The notes: generated by a model not told the origin, from the letters alone. A DNA stretch of 32,138 nucleotides from Cymbomonas tetramitiformis (GCA_001247695.2 LGRX02034362.1:1-32138); one strand, 5' to 3'; positions 11,561-20,775 are shown, counted from the stretch's first letter. Numbers and translations are program-made.

Positions 11561-11784
11561 CGAACCGTGAGGTGCAGGCCTGGAGGGGCGTGGAGGGGAC
11601 TTGGCGAAGGTGCTTCAGCGGATTCTTCCAGCTCTTCTCTGCGGAGGAGATTGTGGTGCTGGCTGAAGAGCTGCATGTCATCTCGCTGCCAAAGGGCGGC
11701 TGCATCCTCTGCAAGGGCGAGGAGGCGACCTTTGTCGGCATTGTGGTCAGCGGCCTCGCGGAGGTGATCATCGACGGCGTCCAT
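11561..11784 (+). CDS. CNB gene exon 8: first half of CNB fold 3
   Basis: Contains GFFQLFSAEEIVVLAEEL (CNB opening helix), LPKGGCILCKGEEA (the P-x-G-x-x-I-x-x-x-G turn) and IVVSGLAEVIIDG (strands). The donor is CAT|GTGTGC, phase 0. The acceptor at 11561 (GAGGCAG) fits the phase of exon 7; CAG at 11577 is an alternative. Intron 8 (11785-12258) shows nothing notable. Confidence 0.65.
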
Positions 11785-12258
11785 GTGTGCGACTCCCAGG
11801 CGCGCTCCCCACACAGCCTCTCTTCGACATGTGCACTCCACATCCTTCCCTTGCTGTGCCGGCTCCGTTCAGTAGGATGATCAGGCAAACTGATCGAGGT
11901 CAGTCAAAATGCGGTGCAGGTGCCTCAGCGCTCTCTCATATCCGAACAAACCCTAATCTTTCCAATTGACTTGGCAACATCGGATTGACGGACTCATAAT
12001 TGGGATGGAACCAGCTCAGAACAGTGCGCTTTGATCCGTGCTACTCAGCCTACGCGCCTACTTTGACTGCGGGAAGCGTGGTTTTGAGGCTGAGTATTTG
12101 AGGCGAGGGTGCGATAGGTTGGGGAGATCATTGAGGGGATGGCTGTCTGAGTGGGAGGGAGGAGTTTGGGGGTTTGAGTGAGGGAGGTCAGTGGGTAGTC
12201 AATCGTTTGGTATTTGTTAAAGGAGGATGCGGGGAAAGACGGGAGAGGGGCGTGGCAG

Positions 12259-12450
12259 GTGGGGGAGATCATCGGGGAGATGGCACTCTTCGCGGGACAG
12301 CGGGTTGCGTCGGTGTTGGCAAAGTCCGCGCACACGGCGATCGGAGTGTGGCCTTTGAAGCGCATCATGCTGTTCATGAAGAAGCATCCAATCATAGGCA
12401 TGAAGCTGCTGCAGGGCTTCATCTACATCTCCGCGAACAAGCTGCGTCGA
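12259..12450 (+). CDS. CNB gene exon 9: second half of CNB fold 3, with intact cassette
   Basis: Acceptor GTGGCAG, phase 0. It opens with VGEIIGEMALFAGQRVASV, the canonical phosphate-binding cassette: glycine and glutamate for the ribose, arginine for the cyclic phosphate. The C-terminal helix KKHPIIGMKLLQGF follows. This is the one fold expected to bind a cyclic nucleotide. The 3' boundary is uncertain: GTCTCT at 12451 or a GC donor at 12466 would both be phase 0. Confidence 0.7.
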
Positions 12451-12559
12451 GTCTCTGATGACAAGGCGAGCGCTGGCCCGGGCCCGTCGAATCCATGAAG
12501 GCTGCTTGGGATCGGAGAGGATGCTGATAGACCGAGGGGTGAACGGGACTCTGCTGCAG

Positions 12560-12613
12560 GGATCCTCGGAGGAGAAGTACATCAGAGCAATGGAACTGTT
12601 GCCGATCAAACAG
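12560..12613 (+). CDS. CNB gene exon 10: small linker exon
   Basis: Acceptor GACTCTGCTGCAG and donor CAG|GTGAGA, both phase 0, enclose 18 codons (SSEEKYIRAMELLP). It is needed because the frame changes between exon 9 and this point. A small indel without an intron would be the alternative explanation. Intron 10 (12614-12898) holds nothing notable. Confidence 0.4.
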
Positions 12614-12898
12614 GTGAGAGCACATCCGAGGACGATGCGGCGCGAGTAGCACTGTTTGTGAGGTGTAGGTGGCATTCGCTCGTGCAGTCGCGTGTGTGGG
12701 CAAAGCCCGCACCTGTTGTTATGGAATATTTGGAGCTTGAAGCGTGGTCTGGTGCATGTTACGTGGCGTGAGCGATGGGACACCGAGCCAGCCCTTGTTG
12801 TGATGCGCTTGATGCGGTGGTTGGGCCCTCGGGCGCTCCTTGCGGGATCTGGAGGAGACGAGGATGACGCAGTCAGAATGAGTGTTCTGATGTTCCAG

Positions 12899-13087
12899 TT
12901 GAGGAAGAATCTCATCAAGGGGTCTCTTACATCGGAGACCCCCTTCACGATGCGGCTCCCGCTACCTCCGACCCTGAATGCATTTCTGGAGAACATGGCC
13001 TCTTTGATGAAGGTGGCCAAGGTGCCGAAGGGCACTGTGATGTACGAGAAGGGCTACGAGGCTTCTGGGGCTGCCCTCGTCTTAGCG
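12899..13087 (+). CDS. CNB gene exon 11: first half of CNB fold 4
   Basis: Acceptor GTTCTGATGTTCCAG and donor GCG|GTTGGC, both phase 0. It encodes LNAFLENMASLMKV, VPKGTVMYEKGYEA and ALVLA, the opening helix, the P-x-G turn and the start of the beta-roll. The fold is completed only after the 13.2-kb intron 11: ALVLA joins GEMEVELRG of exon 12 without a frame change. Confidence 0.7.
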
Positions 13088-13127
13088 GTTGGCACCCTAC
13101 ATGCTTGACCCTAGAGCCACAGCTGAT

Positions 13128-13132
13128 AGGGT
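13128..13132 (+). repeat. Target-site duplication, left
   Basis: AGGGT directly precedes the 5' LTR and is repeated exactly after the 3' LTR. A 5-bp duplication is the normal product of Ty1/copia integrases. Confidence 0.9.
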
Positions 13133-13557
13133 TATTGGAATCTGCAAGTGCCTGCTGATCAGTTTGGTGTAAAGCATGACTATCTAGACCTTGTACAGTA
13201 GTCAGGATGCTCAAACCCTGAAGAAACCCTAAAGAAATCCTGTGGAACCCTTAGATCTAGATCTGTAGATCTGCTGAACTAATCGTGGCCGTTAGATCAT
13301 TGACGACTATCGGCAAGTGCGTAATAAGTTCATCGGCCCACATTCTGATCGTGGGCCGGTACTCAGGCGTGTCACTGCGGTCGGTATGAACACGACAGTG
13401 ACACGTAGGAATCTGTTTAGTGAACTTTCACTTAGACTGCCCAATCAATAATGACTGGGCGCTGAAGTTCGCGGCGTTTCAAGCTGCGAACTGGTATATC
13501 TTTTGAGAATGAAAGTTTACGCTCGCTTTTGTGAAAACAGACTCTCGAATTCTAACA
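13133..13557 (+). repeat. 5' LTR (425 bp)
   Basis: Begins TATTGGAATC and ends TTCTAACA. It matches 25617-26041 except for four transitions, near the words CACATTCTGATC, AGGCGTGTC, CGGTATGAAC and AAAGTTTACG. Both LTRs start with TA rather than the usual TG. It contains a triple AGATCT cluster near 13253. Confidence 0.95.
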
Positions 13558-13570
13558 GGTTATGGGCCCA
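13558..13570 (+). other. Primer-binding site for initiator tRNA-Met (anticodon arm)
   Basis: GGTTATGGGCCCA lies immediately after the 5' LTR. It is the reverse complement of TGGGCCCATAACC, the anticodon stem-loop of eukaryotic initiator tRNA-Met (CAT anticodon inside). Drosophila copia and yeast Ty5 prime from a cleaved half of the same tRNA rather than from its 3' end, so this element probably does likewise. Confidence 0.75.
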
Positions 13571-13634
13571 CTTACATTGTAAGTGTTAACCGACGTTTGT
13601 ATCACGCAAAATTTCACTGCGCGTAATATTCGAA

Positions 13635-15515
13635 ATGAGTAGGAGACAAGACAAGGCCAAAGCTACAGAGAGGCCCCCAGGTCTGAGTGAGGAATCTACT
13701 TTTGGCGAACCTTCGGAGGAAGGGAAGCCTGATGGAATCTCAGCAGGGGAGGACTCTGCAGTGCTGGCTAATCTTTTTGCGCAGCAAGAGGCGCGCATTG
13801 ATGAGAGGCAGCAACAGCTATTTACGCAGCAAGACGCGCGTATGAACGAGCTTTTTAAAATGGTTCAAGCCCTGGCACACGCAGTGCCGCCGTTGGCTGT
13901 TGCGAATCAAAATGCGGGGACGGGAAATGCTATGGCGTGTCCTGAGGCCGCGGAAACCAGCATATTTGGTTCTAGTGGTAAATCTCGAGTTGCGAGTGGT
14001 ACTGTGGACGTACCTTTACCTTTTCTAACGGATATGTTGAAGGGGTTCCCGACTGACCAGCTCTATTCTGGTCAGGAGGCCCAAAATGACCGCAAGTGGA
14101 TGGAATTCCGGGGTAAATTTGTACCGTCTCTGCGTCACCCGGCGTTGTCGCTATTATTGACGGACACGCGCGAGTTAGAGGACATCAAGAAGGACGAGAG
14201 GTTCTCGGTGGCAGCCAACCAGTTATTTCATGACTTTCTGTCGCGTGTTACCACCAGGACGGCGAACGCAGTTGTTCGATCGTACAGTACTGAAGCAGAC
14301 GGTGTCTCAGCCTGGCGACAGCTAATTAAAATGCGTCGGAGCACGGGCTCTGCGTACTTTGTGCGGCAGGTCAAGGCTTTGCTTGATGACACGAAGAGGT
14401 TCATGACGCTCGCGCCCCCGCTGCAAGGCTTTCTAAATGCGAGGGAGGTTCTTGACAGGGTGGAGGAGTATGCGTGCACGAGCAAATTCCTGCCGGGTGG
14501 TGAAATGTTTCATGTCGCCAGCCTGGAGGCGGTCTTTGTGGCTATGGTGCTGAATTCCTTGAACCTGGCGTATGTCTATATTCGCACTATGTTCTCTGGG
14601 GACGAGAAGCTGAACGACGCGGTATGTGGCCACTACGACAACGTCATCGCGACTTCTGCAGCAGCGATGGAGACGGGTGCTGGAATCGTGGAGGACCGTC
14701 GTAAGCAGGAAGAGCAGAAGCGTGCTGCGTTACTCAAGCGAGTTCCATGTCCGGTATGTCATATGCCTGGACACTCGTCCAGTGACTGCTATGTTACTCA
14801 CGAGGATAAGAGGGAGGCTTACCTCAAGAAGAATCCCAAGAGGAGGGCAGCGATAATGAAGAGGGTCCAGGACTACCAGAAGTATGGGAAGCTACCCAAT
14901 CGAGCGGCTGCTGTTGCTGAAGCTGAGCAGCACCCTGGTGTGGATGATACTGGCGAGGCTCTGTTTGCAATCTGTGAGCTAGTAGAGGACAGCATGGTTA
15001 CCAGCTTCTCTGACGACCTACCTCAATTTATTTCTGGTTGTACTGAGGGCGGCTGTACTGCATCTCAGTCTGGTATCTCCCTGAGCAATTACTATGCAGT
15101 TCTGGATGGGCTTACATCTTCTGAGGGTCCTACCCCTGTGGGGGGTGGGGACCAGCCTATGAGTGGGGTCTATCGGTGGAGGTCTGATGCTCCTATAAGC
15201 AGGCGCTCTGCAGTGAGGAGACCTGGTAAGAAGTCACACCCCTATCAGCCCAACAAGCATCGGTTCTTATTGAACAGGCACAAGTATTTCCCCGTGGCTC
15301 CGGTGTACGACTCGTTTGTCTACATTGATACTCTATGCACGGCCCTCCCTGGGAGGAAGCTTGAGCCTACCCAAGCCCTGTGGGAAGCAGGAGGGAGCAA
15401 CATCTTGGGCCTGGATATCAGATATCCCCCAGGCAGCCATGGTACACATCAGATGTCCAATATGTGCATAGTATGTTCATGGGTGGCTCTGTGGAAGTGT
15501 TGGACAGGGCAGTGA
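13635..15515 (+). CDS. gag: Copia Gag (main frame)
   Basis: ATG at 13635, 626 codons in this frame. The N-terminus is charged, with two related Gln-rich segments (QQEAR and QQDAR). The middle part, with ADGVSAWRQLIKMRR, resembles the UBN2/retrotran_gag capsid domain of copia elements. A zinc knuckle C-x2-C-x4-H-x4-C lies at 14748-14789 and would bind the RNA genome. The frame ends early: sequence resembling a continuation lies in another frame from about 15480, so a frameshift separates the last part. The extended region after the knuckle (about 240 codons) is unusual for copia Gag. Confidence 0.85.
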   Translation: MSRRQDKAKATERPPGLSEESTFGEPSEEGKPDGISAGEDSAVLANLFAQQEARIDERQQQLFTQQDARMNELFKMVQALAHAVPPLAVANQNAGTGNAMACPEAAETSIFGSSGKSRVASGTVDVPLPFLTDMLKGFPTDQLYSGQEAQNDRKWMEFRGKFVPSLRHPALSLLLTDTRELEDIKKDERFSVAANQLFHDFLSRVTTRTANAVVRSYSTEADGVSAWRQLIKMRRSTGSAYFVRQVKALLDDTKRFMTLAPPLQGFLNAREVLDRVEEYACTSKFLPGGEMFHVASLEAVFVAMVLNSLNLAYVYIRTMFSGDEKLNDAVCGHYDNVIATSAAAMETGAGIVEDRRKQEEQKRAALLKRVPCPVCHMPGHSSSDCYVTHEDKREAYLKKNPKRRAAIMKRVQDYQKYGKLPNRAAAVAEAEQHPGVDDTGEALFAICELVEDSMVTSFSDDLPQFISGCTEGGCTASQSGISLSNYYAVLDGLTSSEGPTPVGGGDQPMSGVYRWRSDAPISRRSAVRRPGKKSHPYQPNKHRFLLNRHKYFPVAPVYDSFVYIDTLCTALPGRKLEPTQALWEAGGSNILGLDIRYPPGSHGTHQMSNMCIVCSWVALWKCWTGQ

Positions 15516-15871
15516 CTGTGCTGAAGAAACCTCACTTTCCTGTTGATGGCAGAGAGGTGAGCCACAAGAAGATGGTGTGTGCTAAGCATGTTGTGGCCGA
15601 GCAGTACACTCTGCTGCAGCGCCTGCTCGAAAAGGAACCGGGTATGGTGCGAGGATCCTTTGAGAGGCTGCAATCATGGGTGACTTTACTCAGTATGGTT
15701 ACTCGAGACACTGTGCAGGCGGTCGAGAGCTTCTGGGCACTATTGGGATATGATTTTGAGGATGAGTGGGACTCTGGCTCCTCATCTGATGGTGATGATC
15801 ATTCAGACCAGAGTGGCTATGACTCTGGGGATTCCTCTCATCATGATGATGTCTCTTCAGACCGAGGTGAT
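15480..15871 (+). pseudogene. Gag C-terminal extension, frameshifted and cut by the nested element
   Basis: Continues in frame +2 with YVHSMFMGGSVEVLDR and ends in a Ser/Asp/His-rich acidic tail (DSGSSSDGDDHSDQSG). The reading is interrupted at 15871 by the DIRS-type insertion. Sequence resuming at 21133 may be its continuation. No known domain was recognised. Confidence 0.5.
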
Positions 15872-15872
15872 T

Positions 15873-16009
15873 TGTTCAAATTGGAGTGCAACAGAATTTT
15901 TGTGGTTTCAGACTTTGCTCTGAATGACACATGTAGCTCCGTGACACAAACAGGATGTACAAGTAGCCACGAAGCGACACGCCTGTTCAGCTCTGTTCCT
16001 TTTGCTCTT
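15873..16009 (+). repeat. Split direct repeat A1 (left end)
   Basis: Matches A2 at 20776-20938 except that A2 carries a 31-base segment where A1 has GCTCT (after CAGACTTT). It marks the left end of the nested element. Confidence 0.9.
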
Positions 16010-16042
16010 GCAAACAGGAACTTCACGGGTACCTACGGTACT

Positions 16043-16067
16043 CTGTGAGGCACACTGCAAATCTGAT
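16043..16067 (+). repeat. Internal inverted repeat, left arm
   Basis: CTGTGAGGCACAC then AAATCTGAT. Both words recur inverted at 20702-20728, just after the recombinase stop. The pair brackets all coding sequence of the nested element. Confidence 0.8.
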
Positions 16068-16269
16068 TTTGTAATTTTCTTCACCTGTTTCACCGGTAAA
16101 ACAGTAGAGTAGGTAGTGACTAGACCACTTGGTTGTACGACGGCGATCGAACGACGACAGGAGATCTGACAGAGAAGTCGCGGGGACGGCGTTACGACTT
16201 CAAACGACGGCTTCACATCGGCTACGGCAGTACGATTGACTTCACTGTTACTCCTTTGAGGGAGAGAGA

Positions 16270-17271
16270 ATGGCTGGATCTTCGAAGGGCAAGTCTGCAG
16301 AGGATTTCCCTCCCCTCCCGGGGAAGCCAGACATCGGGCAGGCTTCCCCTTCCCCGGCAGCACCGTCCACTCAGGACGTGCTGATGCAACAAATTCTGAC
16401 AATGCAAAAGCAGCAAGGGGAGCTGCTTGAGATGCAGAGGCAGCAGGCAGAGGAGCATCGACTGCTGCGTAATGAGCTTCAACGTCAAGCACAGATCAAC
16501 GTTGAGTTGGAGGCGAAGGTGGCAGCGAAGCTTGGGACTTCTGACCCGGACTCCGCAACCAAGACCGCCGAGCAACTTCTGGAGAGAAGGAGGAAGCTGG
16601 AGTACGTGCCAGCAGCCTCGATCAACCCGTTCCCACCGCGGCCGGCTACATTGACATCGAGGATGCCGCAGTTGTACGACCTGCACGGCAGCAAGACGTA
16701 CGACGCGCTCTCCAAGAAGTCCAACTCTTCGATGAAGTACGAGTGCATGGTTCTGGCTCCAGCGCTGTCTTATTTGCACGACGTGGTGGACGAGTGCAAC
16801 AAGACGTTGGACGTGAACGAGGACTCCGGATTGACGCAGAGAGAGTGGCAGAAACGTTTCCACGCGGTTACCAACTCGGTGCACGGCGTGTACGCGTTGC
16901 TGTGCAACCGTTGGACGATGCTGGAACTGCGCGGGCAGCTGGAGCAGGAGCCTGGTTCTTCACAACGGGGAGGATCGGACACTCTACGCGCAAAGCTGCA
17001 GTTCGTGGAGGACAGGGTTTACCAGGCAGCAGACGGCGTGGTGGCAGATGAGGTGTTGCAGCAGTGGCTGAACGACTTCGACAAGAACCGCGGCAGTGCG
17101 ATGCTGAACCTTACGTCGAAAAATGCAGCGAACGCGGAAACGCGGGTTGTGAAAGATCCACGGGACCGGGACCGCTGGAAGGAGCGTAAGAAGAACGAGG
17201 AGAAGGACGGTAAGAAGCCTACCCACAAAGGCGGCAAGGGCCGGGGCGGAAAGCCCGCGGCCGATGTGTGA
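16270..17271 (+). CDS. Nested element ORF1 (Gag-like)
   Basis: 333 codons from ATG 16270. An N-terminal proline-rich segment is followed by a long Gln/Glu/Leu-rich stretch (about residues 35-105) with coiled-coil character, a globular middle, and a strongly basic C-terminus rich in Lys, Arg and Gly, suited to RNA binding. There is no zinc knuckle. It is presumably the particle or RNP protein, as in other DIRS elements, though the similarity is only general. Its TGA overlaps the next start in the string TGATG (17269-17273), suggesting coupled translation. Confidence 0.75.
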   Translation: MAGSSKGKSAEDFPPLPGKPDIGQASPSPAAPSTQDVLMQQILTMQKQQGELLEMQRQQAEEHRLLRNELQRQAQINVELEAKVAAKLGTSDPDSATKTAEQLLERRRKLEYVPAASINPFPPRPATLTSRMPQLYDLHGSKTYDALSKKSNSSMKYECMVLAPALSYLHDVVDECNKTLDVNEDSGLTQREWQKRFHAVTNSVHGVYALLCNRWTMLELRGQLEQEPGSSQRGGSDTLRAKLQFVEDRVYQAADGVVADEVLQQWLNDFDKNRGSAMLNLTSKNAANAETRVVKDPRDRDRWKERKKNEEKDGKKPTHKGGKGRGGKPAADV

Positions 17272-18848
17272 TGTGCGTGCCGCCACCCCGTCCAGCGCAA
17301 CAGCCCTCTCCGGGCGCTGGGTGGGGGAAACTCACCGTGCAACAGCAGGTGAGACAGCGGAGGGGAGCATGGCGCGCGGCGGGCGCCAGTTCCGAGGTGA
17401 TGCAATGGATTACTCACGGGGTGAAGTTGAGGTGGAAGCGCAAGCCTCCGCCTCCGTTCGACCACGGGGTGTCACTGAGGGATGCTACGCGGCAGCAGCA
17501 GGTGTGGCTGGACGCGGAGAAGGAGAGGCTGCTGGAGAACGGTGCCTGGACGAGAGCGACGAGAAGATCTCACGTTTCTCGCGCTTTTTTAGTGCCAAAA
17601 CCGGGTACGAACAAATGGAGACTGGTGGTGGACTTCCGATGGCTGAACCAGTGGTGTGTGAAGAATCGTGTGAAGATGGAGACGCTGAAGAAACTAAGGA
17701 GACTGGCGAAACCGGGCGACTGGTGCTTCAGCTTCGACCTCCAGGACGGTTTTCATGCGCTGGGGATCCACCCGGACTTTCAGAAATTCATGCAGTTCGA
17801 CCTGCAAGGGGACCTGCTTCAATGTTCAGCGATGCCGTTCGGATGGAGCGACGCTCCGAGAGTGTTCTGCAAGTTCGTACGCGTGATGGTGGAGGCTTTA
17901 CGTTCTCCACAGGCAGCGGAGGATCGCAGAGAAATCAAGAGACTGCGGGACGGTTCCGCAGTACGACAGCGATGGTCAGTCCGTCGCAGGACCGGTGGTG
18001 CTGGCGGGGACGCAAACCGTCACAGCGTAATGCGAGTACTACCGTACATGGACGATTTTCTGGTGCTGGTCGACTCTCAGCGAGAAGGCTTTGTGCGTCG
18101 AGAAAAAGTTCAGCTGGTGCTTCATCGACTTGGCCTACGGCGGAACGAGAAGAAGGGCCAATGGGAGCCTACGCAGGTGGTGGAGCACCTCGGGCTGGAG
18201 GTGGACCTGAAGCTGGGACAATTCCGTGTAACAGAACGACGGGTACACAAAATCCACACCAAGGCGAAGGAGATCCTGTGCGACGCAGCGAGAAATCGGA
18301 GGTGGATTCCTGCCAGGAGATTGGCTTCCTTCACGGGACTCTGCCAATCCGTGTACTTAGCAGTACAAGCGGCGCGGCTCTACCTACGGGAGCTCTACTT
18401 CGTGCTGGCAGAGAAACGCAGCTGGGGAGCGAAGGTAAAAATCTCGCGTTCAGCTCGGGGGGACTTAGAATGGTGGTCCAGGCTGCCTGTGATGAGCAGG
18501 TGGAACGGGCGCAAGATCTGGAGATCCCCGACGAGAGCGAAGGTGCACACGGACTCTTCGATGACAGCTTGGGGAGGAGTGCTGAACCTGAAGTTCCCCG
18601 CGCGAGGTTTCTGGCCAGACGAGATGCGCTGCTGGCACATTACACACCTGGAGCTGGAGGCCGTGTACAAGACCGTACAGGCGTTCCTGCAGGAGCTGGA
18701 GGGCAAGGTCGTACGGCTCTATTGCGACAATCAGGCGGTGGTGGCGATGCTGTCACACTTCACCTCCAGGAACCCGGACCTGATGAGGAGAATGAGGAGA
18801 CTCTGGCTGCTACTGGATCTGCACGACATCGAGTTGCAGGCTCGGTAC
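17271..18848 (+). CDS. Nested element ORF2: reverse transcriptase and RNase H
   Basis: ATG at 17271 overlaps the ORF1 stop. RT motifs are visible in order: SRAFLVPKPGTNKWRLVVDFRWLN in the fingers (motif with conserved R and D), FSFDLQDGFHALGIHP (first catalytic Asp), MPFGWSDAPRVF, and YMDD at 18045-18056 (the other catalytic Asps). RNase H follows with AKVHTDSSMTAWGGVL, THLELEAVY and LYCDNQAVVAML. The element copies its RNA into DNA with this enzyme. An extra A near 18849 (GTACAATCCGC) throws the frame; without it the next domain would be fused. Confidence 0.93.
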
Positions 18849-18849
18849 A

Positions 18850-19335
18850 ATCCGCAGCGAGGCCAACGTGTGGGCCGACAACCTTTCGCGTTGCGAAGAT
18901 TTGGACGACTGGCGGCTGAATCGGGACTGGTTTGTGTGGGCCAACAAGCAGTGGGGGCCCTACACAGTCGACCGGTTCGCTTCCGAGATCTCCGCGCAGC
19001 TTCCTCGGTACTACGCTGCGTGGAAGGACCCGAAGTGCGAAGGTGTGGACTCTCTGACGTACGACTGGCGGGGGGAGAACAATTGGGTGAACCCCCCGTG
19101 GGCGCTGCTGGACGAGGTGGCGCACAAGCTGCGGGAGGAGGGGGCCGCTGCTACGGTGGTGGCTCCGTACTGGCCGGGACAGTCCTGGTTCAGAGAGCTG
19201 GAGGCCCTGGCCACCGAGGTGGTGATCATGCCACGGCGCAGGGACCTGTTCACTCCGAGCAGGCTGGGAGGGTCCGAGCTGCTCGGGCCCTCGAAGTGGG
19301 ACGCTGTGATGTTCTTCATCGAGGCGCGCCCGTGA
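18850..19335 (+). CDS. Nested element ORF2, 3' part: Dam-like methyltransferase domain
   Basis: In frame +1, directly after the frameshift: the RNase H end (ANVWADNLSRCEDLDDW), then a domain starting WGPYTVDRFAS and carrying VNPPW (NPPW at 19090-19101) and VVAPYWPGQSWFREL. The layout matches the N6-adenine (phage Dam type) methyltransferase domain known from DIRS elements; NPPW is the catalytic motif of amino-methyltransferases. It would act on DNA, though activity is unproven. It ends in TGA at 19333-19335, inside GTGAGT. Confidence 0.75.
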   Translation: MRSEANVWADNLSRCEDLDDWRLNRDWFVWANKQWGPYTVDRFASEISAQLPRYYAAWKDPKCEGVDSLTYDWRGENNWVNPPWALLDEVAHKLREEGAAATVVAPYWPGQSWFRELEALATEVVIMPRRRDLFTPSRLGGSELLGPSKWDAVMFFIEARP

Positions 19336-20696
19336 GTTACTACGCTGCTGAAGTACGAAGAAGCTCTGCTACGAGTACGACAGCAAGCAAGGTGACCGTG
19401 GGTACAAAAATCGAGGTGTTCTGGAAGGACGATGACTGCTTCTACCCGGGTGTGGTGAAGGAGTTCGACGAGGACGGGAAGGCGCACGTGCTGTACGACG
19501 ACGGCGACGAGGAGACGCTAGACTTGTCCGAGGAGAACTTCAAAATCATCAACAGCACGGACGAGGCAACAGACGCGGACGGCGAGAACACCGAGCGGAG
19601 CAGCGGAGGCAACTACGAAGAGTACAAGCGCGGTGGTGTTGTACAAAACTTCCTCACGCGCTCACTTTGTGAGCGGTGGAGGGGTGAGTTGGGACCTTCC
19701 CGGCTCACGGAACTTGCGGTGTCGATGCAGAGAAAGGCAATGCTGGACACGACGATGGGCAACTACGGACCGAAGGCACAGCGATTCATTTTATTTTGTG
19801 AGCGTGACCAACGGCCGTGGCTACCAGCGTCGGAGGCGACCGTGTTGCTGTACATCGCCTCTCTGTTGGAGGACGGGAACATCAAGTCGGCATCCTTACA
19901 GCCGTACCTGTCCGCCATCAACAACTACCACGAGGACCTTGGTTTTCCTGGACCAGCGAAGGGGCGTTCCGTGACCCGAGCTGTGAAGGGGATGGCGACC
20001 ATCGAGGCAGAGCTGGCGGTGCAGGAGGAGAACATCGAGACCCAGCGGACGTGGCTGCCAGCGGCACACGTACGACGTGTGCACGAAGCAGCGCTGAGTT
20101 TGACTCCGAGATCGCCTGAGGAGCTGCAGCTACTGCGAGCCTTCACCTACGTGGTTGTGGCCTTCGTGACCTTCGGCAGACCGGACACGGGGACCTCGTT
20201 GTCACGGCAGCACGTTCATTGTGGCGACAGTGAGTTCTCAGTGGTGCTCCTGAAGGAGAAGGGACGGCGACATCAACGGGTGAAGAGACGCCTGTGCATC
20301 CCTTGGAAGGGGGTGGCTCTGTTGAAGGAGCTGATCGAGCACTGGGAGTTCCACCGTGACACGGCTTGGAACAGTTCTGAGAAGACTCAACCTGACGCCT
20401 ACTGGCTGCTACCCGAGGACCCGAAGAACTTCAAGGCTTCCGTGGCAAATGACTGGATTGGTCTAGCTCTCAGCGAGCTGGACTGCAGACCTCCTGAAGG
20501 AGGTCACTTTTCTGCACACAGCACCCGGAAGGGTGCCACGACGTGTGCTCGAGCTGTGGGTGTTACAATGGAGAAAGTGTGCTTCCTGGGAGGCTGGTCA
20601 CAGTTCTCTTCGGCAGTGCAGCACTACATCGACCCGACAGCTCTGAGGGACACAGACATGGACTACTACTTCGCTTGGTTAACATGGTCACAGTGA
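19332..20696 (+). CDS. Nested element ORF3: Tudor-like domain plus tyrosine recombinase
   Basis: The first part (about 19390-19560) has VGTKIEVFWKDDDCFYPGVV and VLYDDGDEETLDL, a Tudor-like fold of the kind that reads methylated histone tails. The tyrosine recombinase follows: an N-terminal SAM-like helical region, then catalytic Arg (FGRPDTG, 20178), His-x-x-Arg (HSTR, 20517-20528), Trp (GGWS, 20595) and nucleophile Tyr (VQHYID, 20625). All catalytic residues are present. It integrates the circular cDNA without an integrase. There is no ATG before SMQRK (about 19726), so the Tudor part needs a GTG start at 19332, coupling, frameshifting or splicing from GTGAGT. It ends TGA at 20696. Confidence 0.88.
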   Translation: MSYYAAEVRRSSATSTTASKVTVGTKIEVFWKDDDCFYPGVVKEFDEDGKAHVLYDDGDEETLDLSEENFKIINSTDEATDADGENTERSSGGNYEEYKRGGVVQNFLTRSLCERWRGELGPSRLTELAVSMQRKAMLDTTMGNYGPKAQRFILFCERDQRPWLPASEATVLLYIASLLEDGNIKSASLQPYLSAINNYHEDLGFPGPAKGRSVTRAVKGMATIEAELAVQEENIETQRTWLPAAHVRRVHEAALSLTPRSPEELQLLRAFTYVVVAFVTFGRPDTGTSLSRQHVHCGDSEFSVVLLKEKGRRHQRVKRRLCIPWKGVALLKELIEHWEFHRDTAWNSSEKTQPDAYWLLPEDPKNFKASVANDWIGLALSELDCRPPEGGHFSAHSTRKGATTCARAVGVTMEKVCFLGGWSQFSSAVQHYIDPTALRDTDMDYYFAWLTWSQ

Positions 20697-20701
20697 CAGA
20701 G

Positions 20702-20728
20702 ATCAGATTTCTTTTGTGTGCCTCACAG
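20702..20728 (-). repeat. Internal inverted repeat, right arm
   Basis: ATCAGATTT and GTGTGCCTCACAG are the reverse complements of the two words at 16043-16067; the spacer between them is 5 bases here and 3 there. It starts six bases after the recombinase stop codon. Confidence 0.8.
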
Positions 20729-20745
20729 TTTCATCTTTGGTTTCA

Positions 20746-20775
20746 TGGCAAATGAGGATTCGAGCAAAAGAGAAA
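20746..20775 (+). repeat. Split direct repeat B1
   Basis: 30 bases from TGGCAAATGAGG to AAAGAGAAA, identical to B2 at 21103-21132, and directly abutting A2. B1-A2 reproduces the right-end/left-end junction of a circular intermediate. Confidence 0.9.

Noticed and set aside
13210..13240. AAACCCT/CCCTAAA words in the LTR
   Set aside because: Only two scattered words, present in both LTRs as part of the element; no telomeric array.
17264..18919. 551-codon frame overlapping the nested element's RT
   Set aside because: No motifs; it is the +1 shadow of the RT-RNase H frame, which has all catalytic residues.
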